Shown here: in pieces, positions 1 through 11,289 of the stretch
Position numbering within the stretch: the stretch's first letter is position 1
Layout of the letters: every line of letters begins with the position of its first letter
Assembly: GCA_023052935.1 (NCBI GenBank)
Contig: CM041292.1
Span: 89,511,169 to 89,575,168 of the forward strand
Reading direction: 5' to 3'
From: Piezodorus guildinii
Taxonomy: Eukaryota > Arthropoda > Insecta > Hemiptera > Pentatomidae
Length of the DNA: 64,000 nt
Translations under genes and position numbers: made by a program
Notes under the pieces: model-generated
Database searches by the model: none
The model's input: only the letters and a program-made list of their open reading frames with translations
What the model was told of the DNA's origin: nothing

Positions 1-70
1 ATATTTTTACAGTTTCTGTTTCTAAATAGAAAATGAATAATTTAATATTTCGTTTACATATTTTTTATAT

Positions 71-700
71 CTTGTCCCGGTTGAACAGATCCGATATCTA
101 GGACTGCACCTTGACAAACGTCTCACTTGGAACCCTCATACAAGACTTAAACGACAAGAAACTGCTCGACGTTTTCGACTACTTCAACACTTACTAGACA
201 AACGTTCTAATCTTCCACTTAACTACAAAAGACTCATCTACATGACTATCATAAGGCCGATATGGACTTACGGAGTAGAGCTTTGGGGCTCTACTAAACC
301 ATCGAATTCTTCCCGTATCCAATCCCTACAATCCAAAATCCTTCGTAAAATCCTCAATGCTCCTTACTTTGTCACGAATACACTAATCCATAAAGATCTT
401 AATGTTCCGTATGTTGCTGATTTGGCCCGATCTAGATACCATTCCTTTCATGGCAAACTCCATTCCCACCCTAATCCTCTAGTTTCAAACCTTTCTTCCT
501 CTTCGATTCCTGACAATCCTCCGAGGCGTCTGAAAAGGAGATGGCCCCGAGACCTTCTAGTTTAAATAATTTTTAGAGTGCTTCCATTGGGAAGCTTCTC
601 TACATGTGTTTCATGCCTTTATATATTTCATCTAATTTACTAGTTGTATTCCTGTATACAGTTGTAAATTCCAATAAATAATAAAAAAAAAAAAAAAAAA
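71..700 (+). mobile_element. Jockey-like non-LTR retrotransposon, 5'-truncated 3' end with poly(A)
   Basis: The plus strand reads through positions 71-565 as the C-terminal end of a Jockey-type reverse transcriptase polyprotein, with the blocks RYLGLHLDKRLTW, RPIWTYGVELWG and SKILRKILNAPYFVTN, ending at a stop at 563-565. A short 3' UTR follows, then a poly(A) run at about 682-699. The catalytic RT domain and endonuclease are missing, so this is a dead 5'-truncated copy made by target-primed reverse transcription. The same family recurs at 3867-4922, 4936-5135, 24758-25600 and 55036-56378. Similarity to those copies begins abruptly at CTTGTCCCGG (71). Jockey clade is inferred from the absence of an RNase H domain and from the sequence style. 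Confidence 0.85.
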
Positions 701-1104
701 TATTTTTTATTCGAGGAGTTAAATTCATTCTCAGAAGCAATTGGTTTATTATTTTCAGTAATAAAACCATGTTTAGTTCAACATTGAAACATGAAATTAT
801 CATCCGCCATTGTGTTTGCATAAGGAACGAAACAAAAGTGTTGTTTCTGTTTTGTAGAGTTTTGATTCTTATGTCTTTGTTTTAATTATCTCAAAAGTGT
901 GTAAATGACGTGGGCAATTTTATTGAAAGACAATTAAATTAAATACTAATAATATTTTACTATTAATCATATTCATAAAGTACTGTGACTCATGATCTTC
1001 TTTTCTCCAAACATTATGAGTCTCACTTCATCAACTTTTCACTTATCCTGCAGAGTTGGTGATAATGGAATAAACTACTAGATTTTCCTTAAATATATAA
1101 ATGT
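701..1104. other. AT-rich sequence, nothing recognised
   Basis: No coding signature or clear repeat boundary was seen. Confidence 0.5.
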
Positions 1105-1680
1105 TTCTTTCAGTTATCTAGATATGAAATAGTAGGGAAAATATTGCGATCGTGTACATTTTCGAATTTTTTTTAGTTTTCAAAGTAAATACACGTTTTA
1201 GAGTCCCCTGAGTCAATATGTGTCCATGTGTTTGCGTTAAGTTTAACGCAACAACGAAAAGTTATATTTGAGACAACTATAAGCCCGAAATGTTTTAGCA
1301 ATATTCTCTTCTAAATCAGCTGACAGAAAGGTTTACTTTATACCATGCATTTTGCACCTTTTTACGAATTTCTTAAAAACGGCTCCAACGATTTTGATTA
1401 AACTCACTGTATCGATATAAATTTAATGAGCTTTAATACAAAGTAGCTTTCGTTCTGATTGAAATTGTCTGACAGGGTTTAAATGCATTTAATTACTGTC
1501 TGAAGTACATTTAATTTTGTATATTTGAATAAATTAACCATATTTTCTTGTTAACATTGAAAAAAAAAACGGAATAATATATAAGTTGAACGAATTCGAT
1601 ATCCAACGAAAGGAGAAAAGAGCAAAAATATTTGTTCATGTAATATTTGTGATTAAGAAAATGAAAAGAGGAATATAGAT
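1105..1680 (-). mobile_element. Copy of the ~0.9-kb interspersed non-coding family (Helentron/HINE-like?), truncated
   Basis: It aligns by eye with the copies at 15508-16097 and 26070-26740. Shared blocks are the GGGAAAATATTGCGATCG start, the GTCCCCTGAGTC block, the ACGATTTTGATTAAACTC block and the GAACGAATTCGATATCCAAC block. No ORF is present. The distal end seen in complete copies is missing. Class assignment is uncertain. Confidence 0.6.
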
Positions 1681-2904
1681 TGTTTAAGACGGCGTTGTTT
1701 AACTTCGGCGAACGTACAAAAAAACCGAAGAGTTCGAAGCGTTTATTTTATCATTTCTGCTATATGTGATAGTTTTACTGTTAGCCATTTACCTTTAACC
1801 TTATTTAAACTAAATTGGAAGAGAAGGTATCGCGGGTTCTAAAAATGTCGTGGATTCAGACAGTAGTTTCCAATTTAAACATCGATTACTAAACTATTAT
1901 CTTAAAATCCCCTGACTTTGATATGGACTTTCCACTAATAATGTTTTAAGGAGTTCAATAGAAGAATGTGGAAGGATTTACCGGAAATTCCACACCTCGA
2001 AATTCCACTACCATTTATTCAGAAGCAACGGATGGAAGTCTACTAAATTACGGTTACGAAACACGCACATATTACTCGAAAGTTCTAATGTTATCTCCAA
2101 GAACCATTTAAGGACGATGGCATCTGAGGTGGAAGTAAGGGACTTGCTGCGCAGAATAAACAACTGTTAAAGACGAGAAAGACCGAAGATGGGACTGGCC
2201 GGTGAACCCGTTCCAGTGTGGATCAGTGTGTGAACTTGTTGCGCAAGGGTCCCGGAGGAAGGCCGGCTCTTGCGTAAGGCCTAGATGTCGAGGAAGTGGT
2301 CACTGCTGCCCCGAGTCCTAGCGGCCTGCTTCCTTCGGGCTGGATGATGGAGTCATCTCCAGGCTTCTTGTTCTCTATTCTATTGCGCTAAAGGACATGC
2401 ATTAAGTAACAGTTGCCAAGTGATAGTTTAGATTCCAGCAGAATATATCATTATAGCGAAAAACATTTTCATAAAATAATTTTGTTACATTTCATAGAAA
2501 TAATGTTACAGTATTATTGGAAATAACAATTTCTAAACATCTTAATTTTCTGCATGGTTGACAATGTCTTTAGGGGTCAAATGAAAACGAATCCAGAGCC
2601 CTTCATCTATCTTTATACACACACACACACACACACTCATATTTACGTATATTTAATAACATATACTTATTAACCGTTTTCCTAAAAAAAAATACGAATC
2701 TCACAGTACGAGCCCAAGACCCTTCATAAGTTGTAGTGGTGCAAGTTTTTTATTTATTTATTTATTTTTAATTTATTTTACTTATTTATTTTGCACTTAA
2801 TGACTCATAACAGTTCGCGACTGTATATGCGCATGTGTGTGTATTTATATGTATATTTATTTCATTGAAGGTATGGGAATAATCTTTCAAAAGAAAGATT
2901 ACAC
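1681..2904. other. Non-coding interval with a GC-richer island and a short (AC)n run
   Basis: About 1950-2400 is noticeably more GC-rich than its surroundings but has no open frame I recognise. A (CA)n microsatellite lies at about 2614-2635 and a TTTA-rich run at about 2750-2790. Confidence 0.5.
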
Positions 2905-3720
2905 CGAAAATGCTTCGTATAGCTTCAATGCTGTTTGCTTTTTGCGATATTATCTCATTCATGATCACCTTAAAGATCCATATCTTGCTATTTGAGGATG
3001 TGTGACAATTATACTATTCTAGTCCACAACAGTGTGATTCCTATTCATTAAAAACCACCTCACTATTCGCCTTTACCACCCCAAGAAACTGCCGTTGTGT
3101 ATAACTTCGCGGGAGTCGTGAGGCTTTGGGACTCAGCCATTAAATTATTCTCGTATCCAATCTTAACAACCCATACGCTTCAATGCTGTTTGCTTTTTGC
3201 GATATTATCTCATTCATGATCACCTTAAAGATCTATATCTTGGTATTTGAGGATGTGTGACAATTATACTATTTTAGTCCACAACAGTGTGATTCCTATT
3301 CATTAAAAAACACCTCACTATTCGCCTTTACCACCCCAAGAAACTGCCGTTGGGTATAACTTCGCGGGAGTCGTGAGGCTTTGGGACTCAGCCATTAAAT
3401 TATTCTCGTATCCAATCTTAACAACCCATACGCTTCAATGCTGTTTGCTTTTTGCGATATTATCTCATTCATGATCACCTTAAAGATCTATATCTTGGTA
3501 TTTGAGGATGTGTGACAATTATACTATTTTAGTCCACAACAGTGTGATTCCTATTCATTAAAAACCACCTCACTATTCGCCTTTACCACCCAAAAAAACT
3601 GCCGTTGGGTATAACTTCGCGGGAGTCGTGAGGCTTTGGGACTCAGCCATTATGCATTTAATGCGGTTTGCTTTTTTAAGAATTAGCTCATTCATGATCA
3701 CCTTAATGATCTGTATCTGT
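2905..3720 (+). repeat. 255-bp tandem repeat, about three copies, apparently derived from a Jockey 3' fragment
   Basis: The landmark CTGTTTGCTTTTTGCGATAT recurs at 2931, 3186 and 3441, exactly 255 bp apart, with few differences. A diverged partial fourth unit follows at about 3650-3720. Within the unit, GAGGCTTTGGGACTC...TCTCGTATCCAATC and CCTTAAAGATC resemble the Jockey ORF segment around 280-420 (GAGCTTTGGGGCTC...CCCGTATCCAATC, CATAAAGATC). This suggests that a degraded retrotransposon fragment was amplified in tandem. Confidence 0.85.
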
Positions 3721-3866
3721 CTTATTTCGCCCTAACCATTTTTTAATTTTTTTTTTCATTGCAAAATCCATTCAAACACATAACCAGAACATGAAGAGAG
3801 ATGCAAACAAGAAACTGATCACACTTCTCGACTATGATTTTAACACATGATTTTAATAATTACTAA

Positions 3867-4922
3867 TTTTTTTTTTTTTTTTAACATCATTCATTGAAAT
3901 TTACAACTGTACTTCAAGGTACAACAAGTAAATGTGACAAAAGATAAATGGCGTGAAATAAACTTGAAGAAGAACTACCCAATGGCAGCACTCCTGTAAA
4001 TTTTGTAAACTAGAAGGTCTCGAGGCCATCTTATTTTCAGACGCCTCGGAGGATTGTCAGGAATTGAAGAGGAAGAAAGTATTGAAACTAGAGGATTAGG
4101 GTGGGAATGGAGTTTGTCATGAAAGGAATAGTATATAGATCGGGCCAAATCAGCAACATACGGAACGTTGAGGTCTTTATGGATAAGTTTGTTCGTGACA
4201 AAGTAAGGAGCATTGAGGATTTTGGATTGTAGGGATTAGATACGGGAAGAATTCGATGGTTTAGTAGAGCCCCTAAGCTTTACTCCGTAAGTCCATATCG
4301 TCCTTATGATAGTCAGGTAGATGAGTTTTTTGTAGTTAAGTGGAAGATTAGAACGTTTGTCTAGTAAGTGTTGAAGAAGTCGAAAACGTCGTGCAGTTTC
4401 TTGTCGTTTGTCTTGTGTGAGGGTTCCAAGTAAGGCGTTTGTCAAGGTGAAGTTCTAGATATCGGATCTGTTCAACCGGGACAAGAGGAGTATTATTGAA
4501 GGAGACAGTAGGGCAGGATGTCCTAGGTTTACGACGAAGGGTAAAGGTAGTTTGGTTGGATTTGTTGGCATTAATTTTAATTCTCCAGTTCTGACACCAT
4601 ACCTCAAGGTTTCTGCGGTGGATTGGAGAGTTTGAGAGGCAATAGTTGGATCAGAATTGACTGATAACACACAAGTGTCATCAGCATAGGTAGAAAGGAA
4701 AGTGTTAGGATGTGAAGGGATATCAGCTGTGTAAAGAATGGGTCCTACTGGATACTGCCTTGAGGAACACCAGCAAACTGACTAAAAATGGATGAATAGG
4801 AATTATTATGATTGACTCTGAAGGATCTGTCAGTGAGGTAGGACTGAATAATAAGGAAGTATGTTGGGGGAAGGAATTTGCGGAGCTTGTAAAGCAACCC
4901 TGAGTACCAGACTCGGTCTAAA
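3867..4922 (-). mobile_element. Jockey-like non-LTR retrotransposon, 5'-truncated copy 2
   Basis: This is the same family as 71-700, on the minus strand, with its poly(A) tail seen as a T run at about 3867-3882. Minus-strand frames give degraded RT pieces: the LTIIRTIWTYGVKL block (within 4236-4445), the LNSDPTIASQTLQS-type block at 4455-4670, and upstream RT core remnants to about 4920. Several frameshifts and stops break the frame, so it is inactive. The 5' truncation is close to 4922, where similarity to the 55036-56378 copy stops. Confidence 0.85.
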
Positions 4923-4935
4923 ATTTCTACTTAAA

Positions 4936-5135
4936 TTTAAAAATCTCATTTGCATGACTATAATTTTTTAATAGCAAACTCTATACCCATTTAACCCCCT
5001 ATTCAAATTATTTGTTACCTTTTCGATTCCTGATGACTCTCTATAAAGAAAATGGTCTCAAGACTTTCTGATTTACAATAATTTTTGGAGTGCTGCCAAT
5101 AGATAGTTTCTTTACCTAGATGTACTAACTTAAAT
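4936..5135 (+). mobile_element. Degraded Jockey-like fragment, opposite orientation
   Basis: The plus strand at about 4936-5135 retains traces of the same 3' ORF end: TCTCATTTGCATGACTAT, then TTTCGATTCCTGATGA..., GGTCTCAAGACTTTCTGATT and the 3' UTR block AATTTTTGGAGTGCTGCCAATAG. It lies head-to-head with copy 2, only about 13 bp away, and has a large internal deletion. Confidence 0.6.
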
Positions 5136-5699
5136 ACATCCGTAAATTTTAAGAAACCTACTTTTTAAAAGATGAACCGCAAATGAACACAAAATATAGT
5201 GGAACTCACAAGTGTTTAATATATTAATTAATCAAATGTAATAATTTTCCTTATTTTAAATCTTTCCGTCCTTTTCAAGACGTAAAAAAATTTACACTAT
5301 TAGCTACTTCCCCGCGGCAATTGAAATTGTGGTCAAGATATACATATGTATTTTATTTTATTATTCTTATTTTGTTTGCAAGTCCAATATTATCATAATT
5401 TAGAAAAAAAAAATTCAAATCTAAATATGTAACATAGAGTCATATGAAAAAGTTGATAAATAGAAAAGATTGACTGGCATTGTTTAATTACTCCAGATCT
5501 TCTTTTTCTAGTAGAAATGTGCTCAAAAGAGAATTTATCTACTAGTAAATTAGTGATTGTGATTAAAAATACTAATAAGGGAATAAACTATATTCATAGC
5601 CACTCGTGGAGGATTTTTTAACAGTTTTATTACAAAAACTTTTTTGGGAAGCATTAAGCCACAGTCGTGTTCAACCACAAGTATTAGATTTAGTCTTAC
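5136..5699. other. AT-rich sequence, nothing recognised
   Basis: No reading frame or repeat with clear borders was found. Confidence 0.5.
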
Positions 5700-7130
5700 T
5701 TAGATAGCGCCCTGAAACTGTCAAGCCCCACGCTTATCCACAGGAATAAACCTGGACTGTACCCTAAGGGAGCGATGATAGAAGCAGAGGAGACAGCCGC
5801 TAAAACTTCAGCAGTAGCCAAGAGCAAGCTGGAAAAACAAGCCCCGGAAAGATACCAGCAAGGATGAAAGAGACTGGACCGTCCCAAAGAAGTTCAATAA
5901 ACCAAGAAACAAACTTTACTGTAAATATCTCAAATTTATTGTAACATAACAGTACAACTAATAATCGTAGGTCTAGAAAGAACAATATTCCTAAGGAACC
6001 TCCAACAATAGTGGTTAGTGGTGCGATCGGTACAAGAAACATAACAAGAGATCTGCAGACCTCTGGCTTTAAAGATTTAGAATTACAAAAAACGACTAAC
6101 GGGGTCCGAATTTTTCCAGTGTCGATGGGATTAAAAGACTTTCTCCAATCCATTTTATAATTATTCGGTTTCGAAGGAACCAACTACGAAAATAATTGTC
6201 ACATATAACTCAGATGTTGATCACGATCTGGAGGACATAAAGTCTGACCTAGACCAACGTCTCCAAGGAGTTTTAAATGTCCGCAGAATACGGATAAGTG
6301 TTAAAGATAGGTGAGAGAAAGACTTTCCCCTCATCTTAGTTACTACTACACTTGACAAGAAGTTGGAGGACATTGTCGGAGCTGCACTCTATAAACAAAG
6401 TCCTCTTTAGTGTAAAGAAGTATAGAGTACCACTACCAAAGGCCTATAAGATAGACAGAACAGGCCAGCAAACAATATAGCATATTTAGGTGTTACTCTA
6501 GATAGACAGCTAACAATATCTCTTTGCACTGTGAGAAGTAAATCAGGTCGGTTAGGGCAAAGTCCTAAAGACTAAAGCACCTGCTTACGTGAACAAACTT
6601 GTCACTCCGCCTCCAATTATGGATTTACAAAGGTGTTATTAGGCCGGCCCTCTTATATGGAGTGCCGAAGCTATCAAATATATCTCACACAAAGTGTAGT
6701 TTGGAGCTCTTTGCAGTTGTAGCCTACAACTGCAAAAAAGCTTCAACATTTTAAAAATGGGGTGCTGAGGCGAATTCTAAAGCATACCTTTCTGAATAGA
6801 ACAAAACCAACTTACTGCAACCACTCTGGAACTCCCGACAGTGTCAGACCTTATCTCACAGAGGCATATCAAATTTTTTGATAGCCTCCAGCACAGTACA
6901 AAGCAATTATTTAACACACAAACCTTCGGCCAAGACTGAGTAACACTAAGTTGACCTACTCTACAAACTAGTGATCCCCATAACAAGAAATGAAACATAA
7001 TTGATAATTGTTCTATATTAAACCCTCTGTTCAGAACCCTCTTAAAGTGCATTAGACGCAGCTGAAGATACGCCAGAAGAGGAATCAGCAAATCTAATCC
7101 GATTACAAAACCTGCATTATATGGGGATAA
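5700..7130 (+). pseudogene. Internally deleted Jockey-type retrotransposon relic: ORF1 (gag-like) fused to the RT C-terminal region
   Basis: On the plus strand, about 5980-6170 reads as PKEPPTIVVSG...LQKTTNGVRIFPVSM, and about 6260-6400 as VLNVRRIRISV...LILVTTTL. This is the pattern of the PRE_C2HC-type nucleic-acid-binding ORF1 of Jockey-like elements. From about 6480 the frame changes to the RT C-terminus (AYLGVTLDRQLT, later GVIRPALLYGVP and VLRRILKHTFLN). The endonuclease and catalytic RT that should separate these parts are absent. Many stops and frameshifts show it is long dead. It is clearly distinct from the 71-700 family. The assignment comes from motif style, not a database search. 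Confidence 0.65.
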
Positions 7131-7826
7131 GAAAAAAAATGTTGATGTGATTAAATATGCAAATATCTTTTGCAGGGTTATTTATTAATTATATAGACAG
7201 ACTAAAGAATAATTTTGTCAGTGAACGCAGTCTCCTCAGGCGGTCAATATACCTGCGTAGTCTGATTTTAGGTTAAAATACAAAAATTTTATCTTGTTTT
7301 GTAGTATTTAAATTTGTTTGTTTATTGTTTCTGTTTGAAAAATATCTAAACACGTAAAAGATAATTTACTATGAACCTAGACCACCAATTTAGAAAGAAC
7401 CGACATATAACTAACCTGTAACCTTTTAGATTACATGAGAAAGACATCATTTGTTCACAGTTTAATGTTATTCCAAATAATAACAAATCTCAAGTTCATG
7501 TAATGTTTCTATTTTGTTTTACATTGATCTATTTTGGTTTTGCTGTATTTTTCTCTATGATCTTCACCTGGTTTCTCACTCTCCTTACCTTTGGGTGATA
7601 TTTCATTTCTTCATTCATCCCTAGGTATTTCTTGCACTCAGGTTTTGCATTAATCGTCCGGTTTGACCTGTACAATCATTGGAAATTTTTGAAGATTATA
7701 CAGCATACGTCTAAATGAAACCCACACTTCAAATCAATAGTAACGCTGGTTATTGCAAATATAGCTCATACAATCTCTGTCGTTTCGTTAATCAAAAGAT
7801 ATTAATAACAAGCTGACCCAACAGAC
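7131..7826. other. AT-rich sequence, nothing recognised
   Basis: No coding or structural feature was identified up to the hAT-like insertion. Confidence 0.5.
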
Positions 7827-7834
7827 AATGTACT
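7827..7834. repeat. 8-bp target-site duplication (left) of the hAT-like element
   Basis: AATGTACT, identical to the copy at 8950-8957. Confidence 0.9.
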
Positions 7835-8949
7835 TAGGGATTGCAATCCGGAAAATCGGATCCGGTAATCCGGCGGATCCGGCTTCACCATACGTTAACC
7901 GGATCCGGTTATAGCAATGTTTGGTCAAAAATAGTGCAGCTTAATAAAAAAAAAGTACTTTAAATGCGTTACATTTAGTGTACATATGTGATGATGTCGT
8001 TCGACGCCGAATCCGTTCAGCATCATTCGTTCGCCTTTCGCGAGACAATATATGTGTTTTTGTTTTGTTGGTGCTTCACCTAAATGTAAGTAAACAGATA
8101 TTATTATCTTCGAAATACGCGAGCTATAGCATCCTATAAGTTGGCTGTAGAGGAACTTCTGAAACAACTCAACAAATTTTTTTAGAGAAATTGCTCACTC
8201 AAGTACTGACACACTCAAGTGTTAAGGTACTGAATTATATGAAAAACTGCTTACAAATCTGTTGAAATCTAGGAAGATTGATCTCTGTTACTGCTCACTT
8301 CTTCCCATACTTCACTTTCTCAGATAGCTCTATTGATTTATTAAGTTATTTTATAAAATCTTATATAATTATCCTAGCGTAATAAACTCAGATGGGAATT
8401 GTGATAAAAATAATTTAAAATTATTTATGAATGCGAAAAATCACAAACAAGTCTTATATTTATGATAGACACTATCATATTTCGATGAAAATGTCTAATA
8501 AATGGTATAATTATCACAATAATGAGTTTGTATTAGTATTACAAATCTTTAAATTATTCTACTGACAATATTTGTTTTTCAAATAGTATGTAAGTACCTA
8601 ATAACTTTAGTATAATATCTATTTTGATTTTGGGTGGTAGGAAACAAATAGTCTTTATTTTCAACAAATGGTAATCAATAGCCGACTATTTAAGTAGCCA
8701 TTAAAATTTTACTTGTTACCTAAACTACTAAACTTTAATTTTTGCTCCATATTTAATCCTAACATAACTTTTATTTTATAAACTTCCTATAATGACTACA
8801 ATTATACTCAAATAACTCACTAACAGTTCATCTTGGACCGAAAAGTGAAAATCAACCTGATTTTGTGTGTGATTGTGGATCCGTCCGGATTGATGAAATT
8901 TGGGACCGGATCCGGCCGGATTGAAAATGACACCGGATTGCAAACCATA
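7835..8949. mobile_element. Non-autonomous hAT-like DNA transposon (1115 bp)
   Basis: The element starts TAGGGATTGCAATCCGG and ends CCGGATTGCAAACCATA. These are imperfect terminal inverted repeats matching at 15 of 17 positions. It is flanked by a perfect 8-bp direct repeat AATGTACT (7827-7834 and 8950-8957), the target-duplication length of the hAT superfamily. Both subterminal regions are crowded with CCGGAT/ATCCGG motifs (about 7850-7915 and 8877-8945), as is typical of transposase-binding subterminal arrays in hAT elements. There is no transposase frame inside, so it would depend on a relative elsewhere. Confidence 0.88.
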
Positions 8950-8957
8950 AATGTACT
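8950..8957. repeat. 8-bp target-site duplication (right) of the hAT-like element
   Basis: AATGTACT, identical to 7827-7834. Confidence 0.9.
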
Positions 8958-10088
8958 GTCTTAACTATTACCATGGCAAAAAGGGATCAATTTTCTATTA
9001 CACACCTTTTTTTCTTTCATAATAACCCTATCTTGACTGTTAAAAAAAATCACAACAAATTGGCGAAATCTGTCAAGTCGGTCATGCGTGATGCGAAGAC
9101 CAAGGGAAGAGGGGATTCATTTCCATATAGTTCTCTATCCTCTACTGCACATAAAACCGTAGATATTACTTTTTTTTTTTGGCTAGTACTAGTATTTTTT
9201 CAACCATTTCAAGGCAGAAATATCTCTTAATTTTGGATAATCTTGCAGATACTAAATCAAAACAACGATTTTAAATTCAGTGATTTTGAATACGTGAGCT
9301 ATACCAATCATCAATTATAATAGGAAATAATTTACTTTGTGCCTTTAACACATTAGTTCGTTTTATTCTTTTTTTTTTTTAATTTTGGAAAGCAGATGTA
9401 AGATTAATATTCAGAATGTGAATTTTATAGGAGCGCAATATGGTTTCGCGATATCTATTAGAATTCCGCTTGATCTGATCAAGATACAAGAACGCTTGTA
9501 GAAAATGTGGCCAGACAAGAGGTCGCTTCAGAGGACATGATGCTATGTGATATTTTTTCATAATTTATTCACCTGTTCCTGTTCAAGAGAAAAGGAAGTT
9601 TCTTCTGGAGAAGCCCGGAGGTTGTTGAATGTAAATAGATTAAATCGGTTGAGAAAGGTTACCACTGTTACGTGAGGCTGCCGCGCCTCCTGGTCCACCT
9701 TATTCAAGTGATATCTTCGCTCTCCCTTCCTCCATCCACATCAATAAATATGCGAATATGCATACTATAATACATGGCATAAATGTAGTAACACCTTATC
9801 TCCCTTTGTAAAACTATCAAATATTGTATAGAAATACATATTAACATTACTGTAACTAAGACATATTTAGTGCTATCAACAATAAATATACATAGCTACC
9901 GATTATTTCCCATTTCCAAGCTTGTAACAAGTTTTCTATACTCACTTATTCTAGTAAACACTTACAAGGTGCGAGTCCGGAACCAAACTTAACAAACTTG
10001 CTCGGCGTGTCTACAGGTTACTGTGCAATTACTATTTGCATATCCATTTAGAAAGTTCCTTCTTTTTCAATGTTGGCTTGAATTTGAT
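8958..10088. other. AT-rich sequence, nothing recognised
   Basis: Short open frames occur here (for example 8973-9230) but show no family signature, splice context or codon bias that I would trust. Confidence 0.5.
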
Positions 10089-10177
10089 ATATATATATAT
10101 ATAAATATATATATGATAATATAGTAGATATATAATTAATAATAATATCGATATATAATAATATATATATATATATA

Positions 10178-10210
<33 letters not shown>

Positions 10211-10215
10211 TTTTA
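10089..10215. repeat. Imperfect (TA)n microsatellite followed by a poly(T) run
   Basis: Alternating TA with interruptions to about 10192, then an uninterrupted T run of about 22 bases. Confidence 0.9.
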
Positions 10216-10391
10216 ATTACATTCAGAAGCTAATATAATATGGATGGTGAACCTAATAATACCAGTATATTCATGAAAAGTAGTACTGCCCAAGAATTAG
10301 CTGGACTGTAGCATTGCACTCTCAGGCATAATATTCACACATTTCATTACATTTTTATACAGTTTTTATAAAATCTGTTACAACATAAGAG

Positions 10392-10560
10392 TGGGGCAGG
10401 GTGACCGAGCGGGTTAACGCGTGTAAACGGTAACGTAATAATCTAGGTTATAGGTTGAGAAGGTGCCGAGGGGCTGTTAACTCTGGCATTAATCTCCCAG
10501 GCCCGAGAAAACTCCTGTATAGCTTTCAAAGGTGAAGCAGGAAAAAACTTAAAAAAGATA
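10392..10560 (+). mobile_element. tRNA-derived SINE, serine-tRNA-like head (family C)
   Basis: It begins GCAGGGTGACCGAGCGGGTTAACGCG, resembling the A-box region of a class II tRNA. It continues with GGTGCCGAGGGGCTGTTAACTCTGGCATTAATCTC and a CAGGCCCGAGAAAACTCCTGTATAGC body. The same body is found in reverse orientation at about 39780-39975 and more weakly at about 46735-46860. Confidence 0.65.
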
Positions 10561-11029
10561 TTGGAATTATATTTTGAGTAGTGTGGTTAATAAATTCATT
10601 TGCACCTCCTGTCAGGATATACACGTTTCTGGAATATAATTTTTACACACAACTTCTACCACGTACATACACATCTGTTCATCAAAACTCATTCATTGCG
10701 ATTGTGTTTGCACTATTTTCCACTGTCCGACAGACGGCTGGCTGATCCTACAACAAAACTTTACGAATAAACAATGTAAGCAATTATGTTTACTTTAATT
10801 TTGTAAATAGTACGTTTTGTCCAAAACCCCTTTTTTTCGAGATATAATAAAAAAAAACAGAAAATGTGCCAACATTTTGACAAAAAGTGTGAAAAAAGTA
10901 CATGTTCCGGGCAAAATTTTTGCCCACAAACTTATGATTCGTGTTACAGCGATCCAAGAAACAATAATTGTGAAAAAATTAGACTTTCCTCGTAAACCCA
11001 TTTTCAGAGCTAAAATGATGAGCCTAGTG

Positions 11030-11250
11030 ACTTGAGTGCCTCTGAGCGCACTTTGGTTCAAAACACACTTTTTCGGGACAAAGTATGCACTAGTTGTTCT
11101 ATTCAAGATATATGACTCATTTTAACGTCATTTTGTTCCTCGAAATTTACTTTCAATGGTATGATTGGCATATTTTTAGCTCATTTTTAATCATTAAAAT
11201 ATATAGGTTTTATCGATAATTTCAGAGAAATGCCTCTGTAACTAATTATT

Positions 11251-11289
<39 letters not shown>

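Noticed and set aside
10392..10560. Functional tRNA-Ser gene
   Set aside because: No cloverleaf can be completed and no acceptor-stem pairing is seen. The downstream body is shared with other copies, so it is a SINE. The same reasoning applies to the tRNA-like heads at 21322, 29216, 36712, 39366 and 44108.
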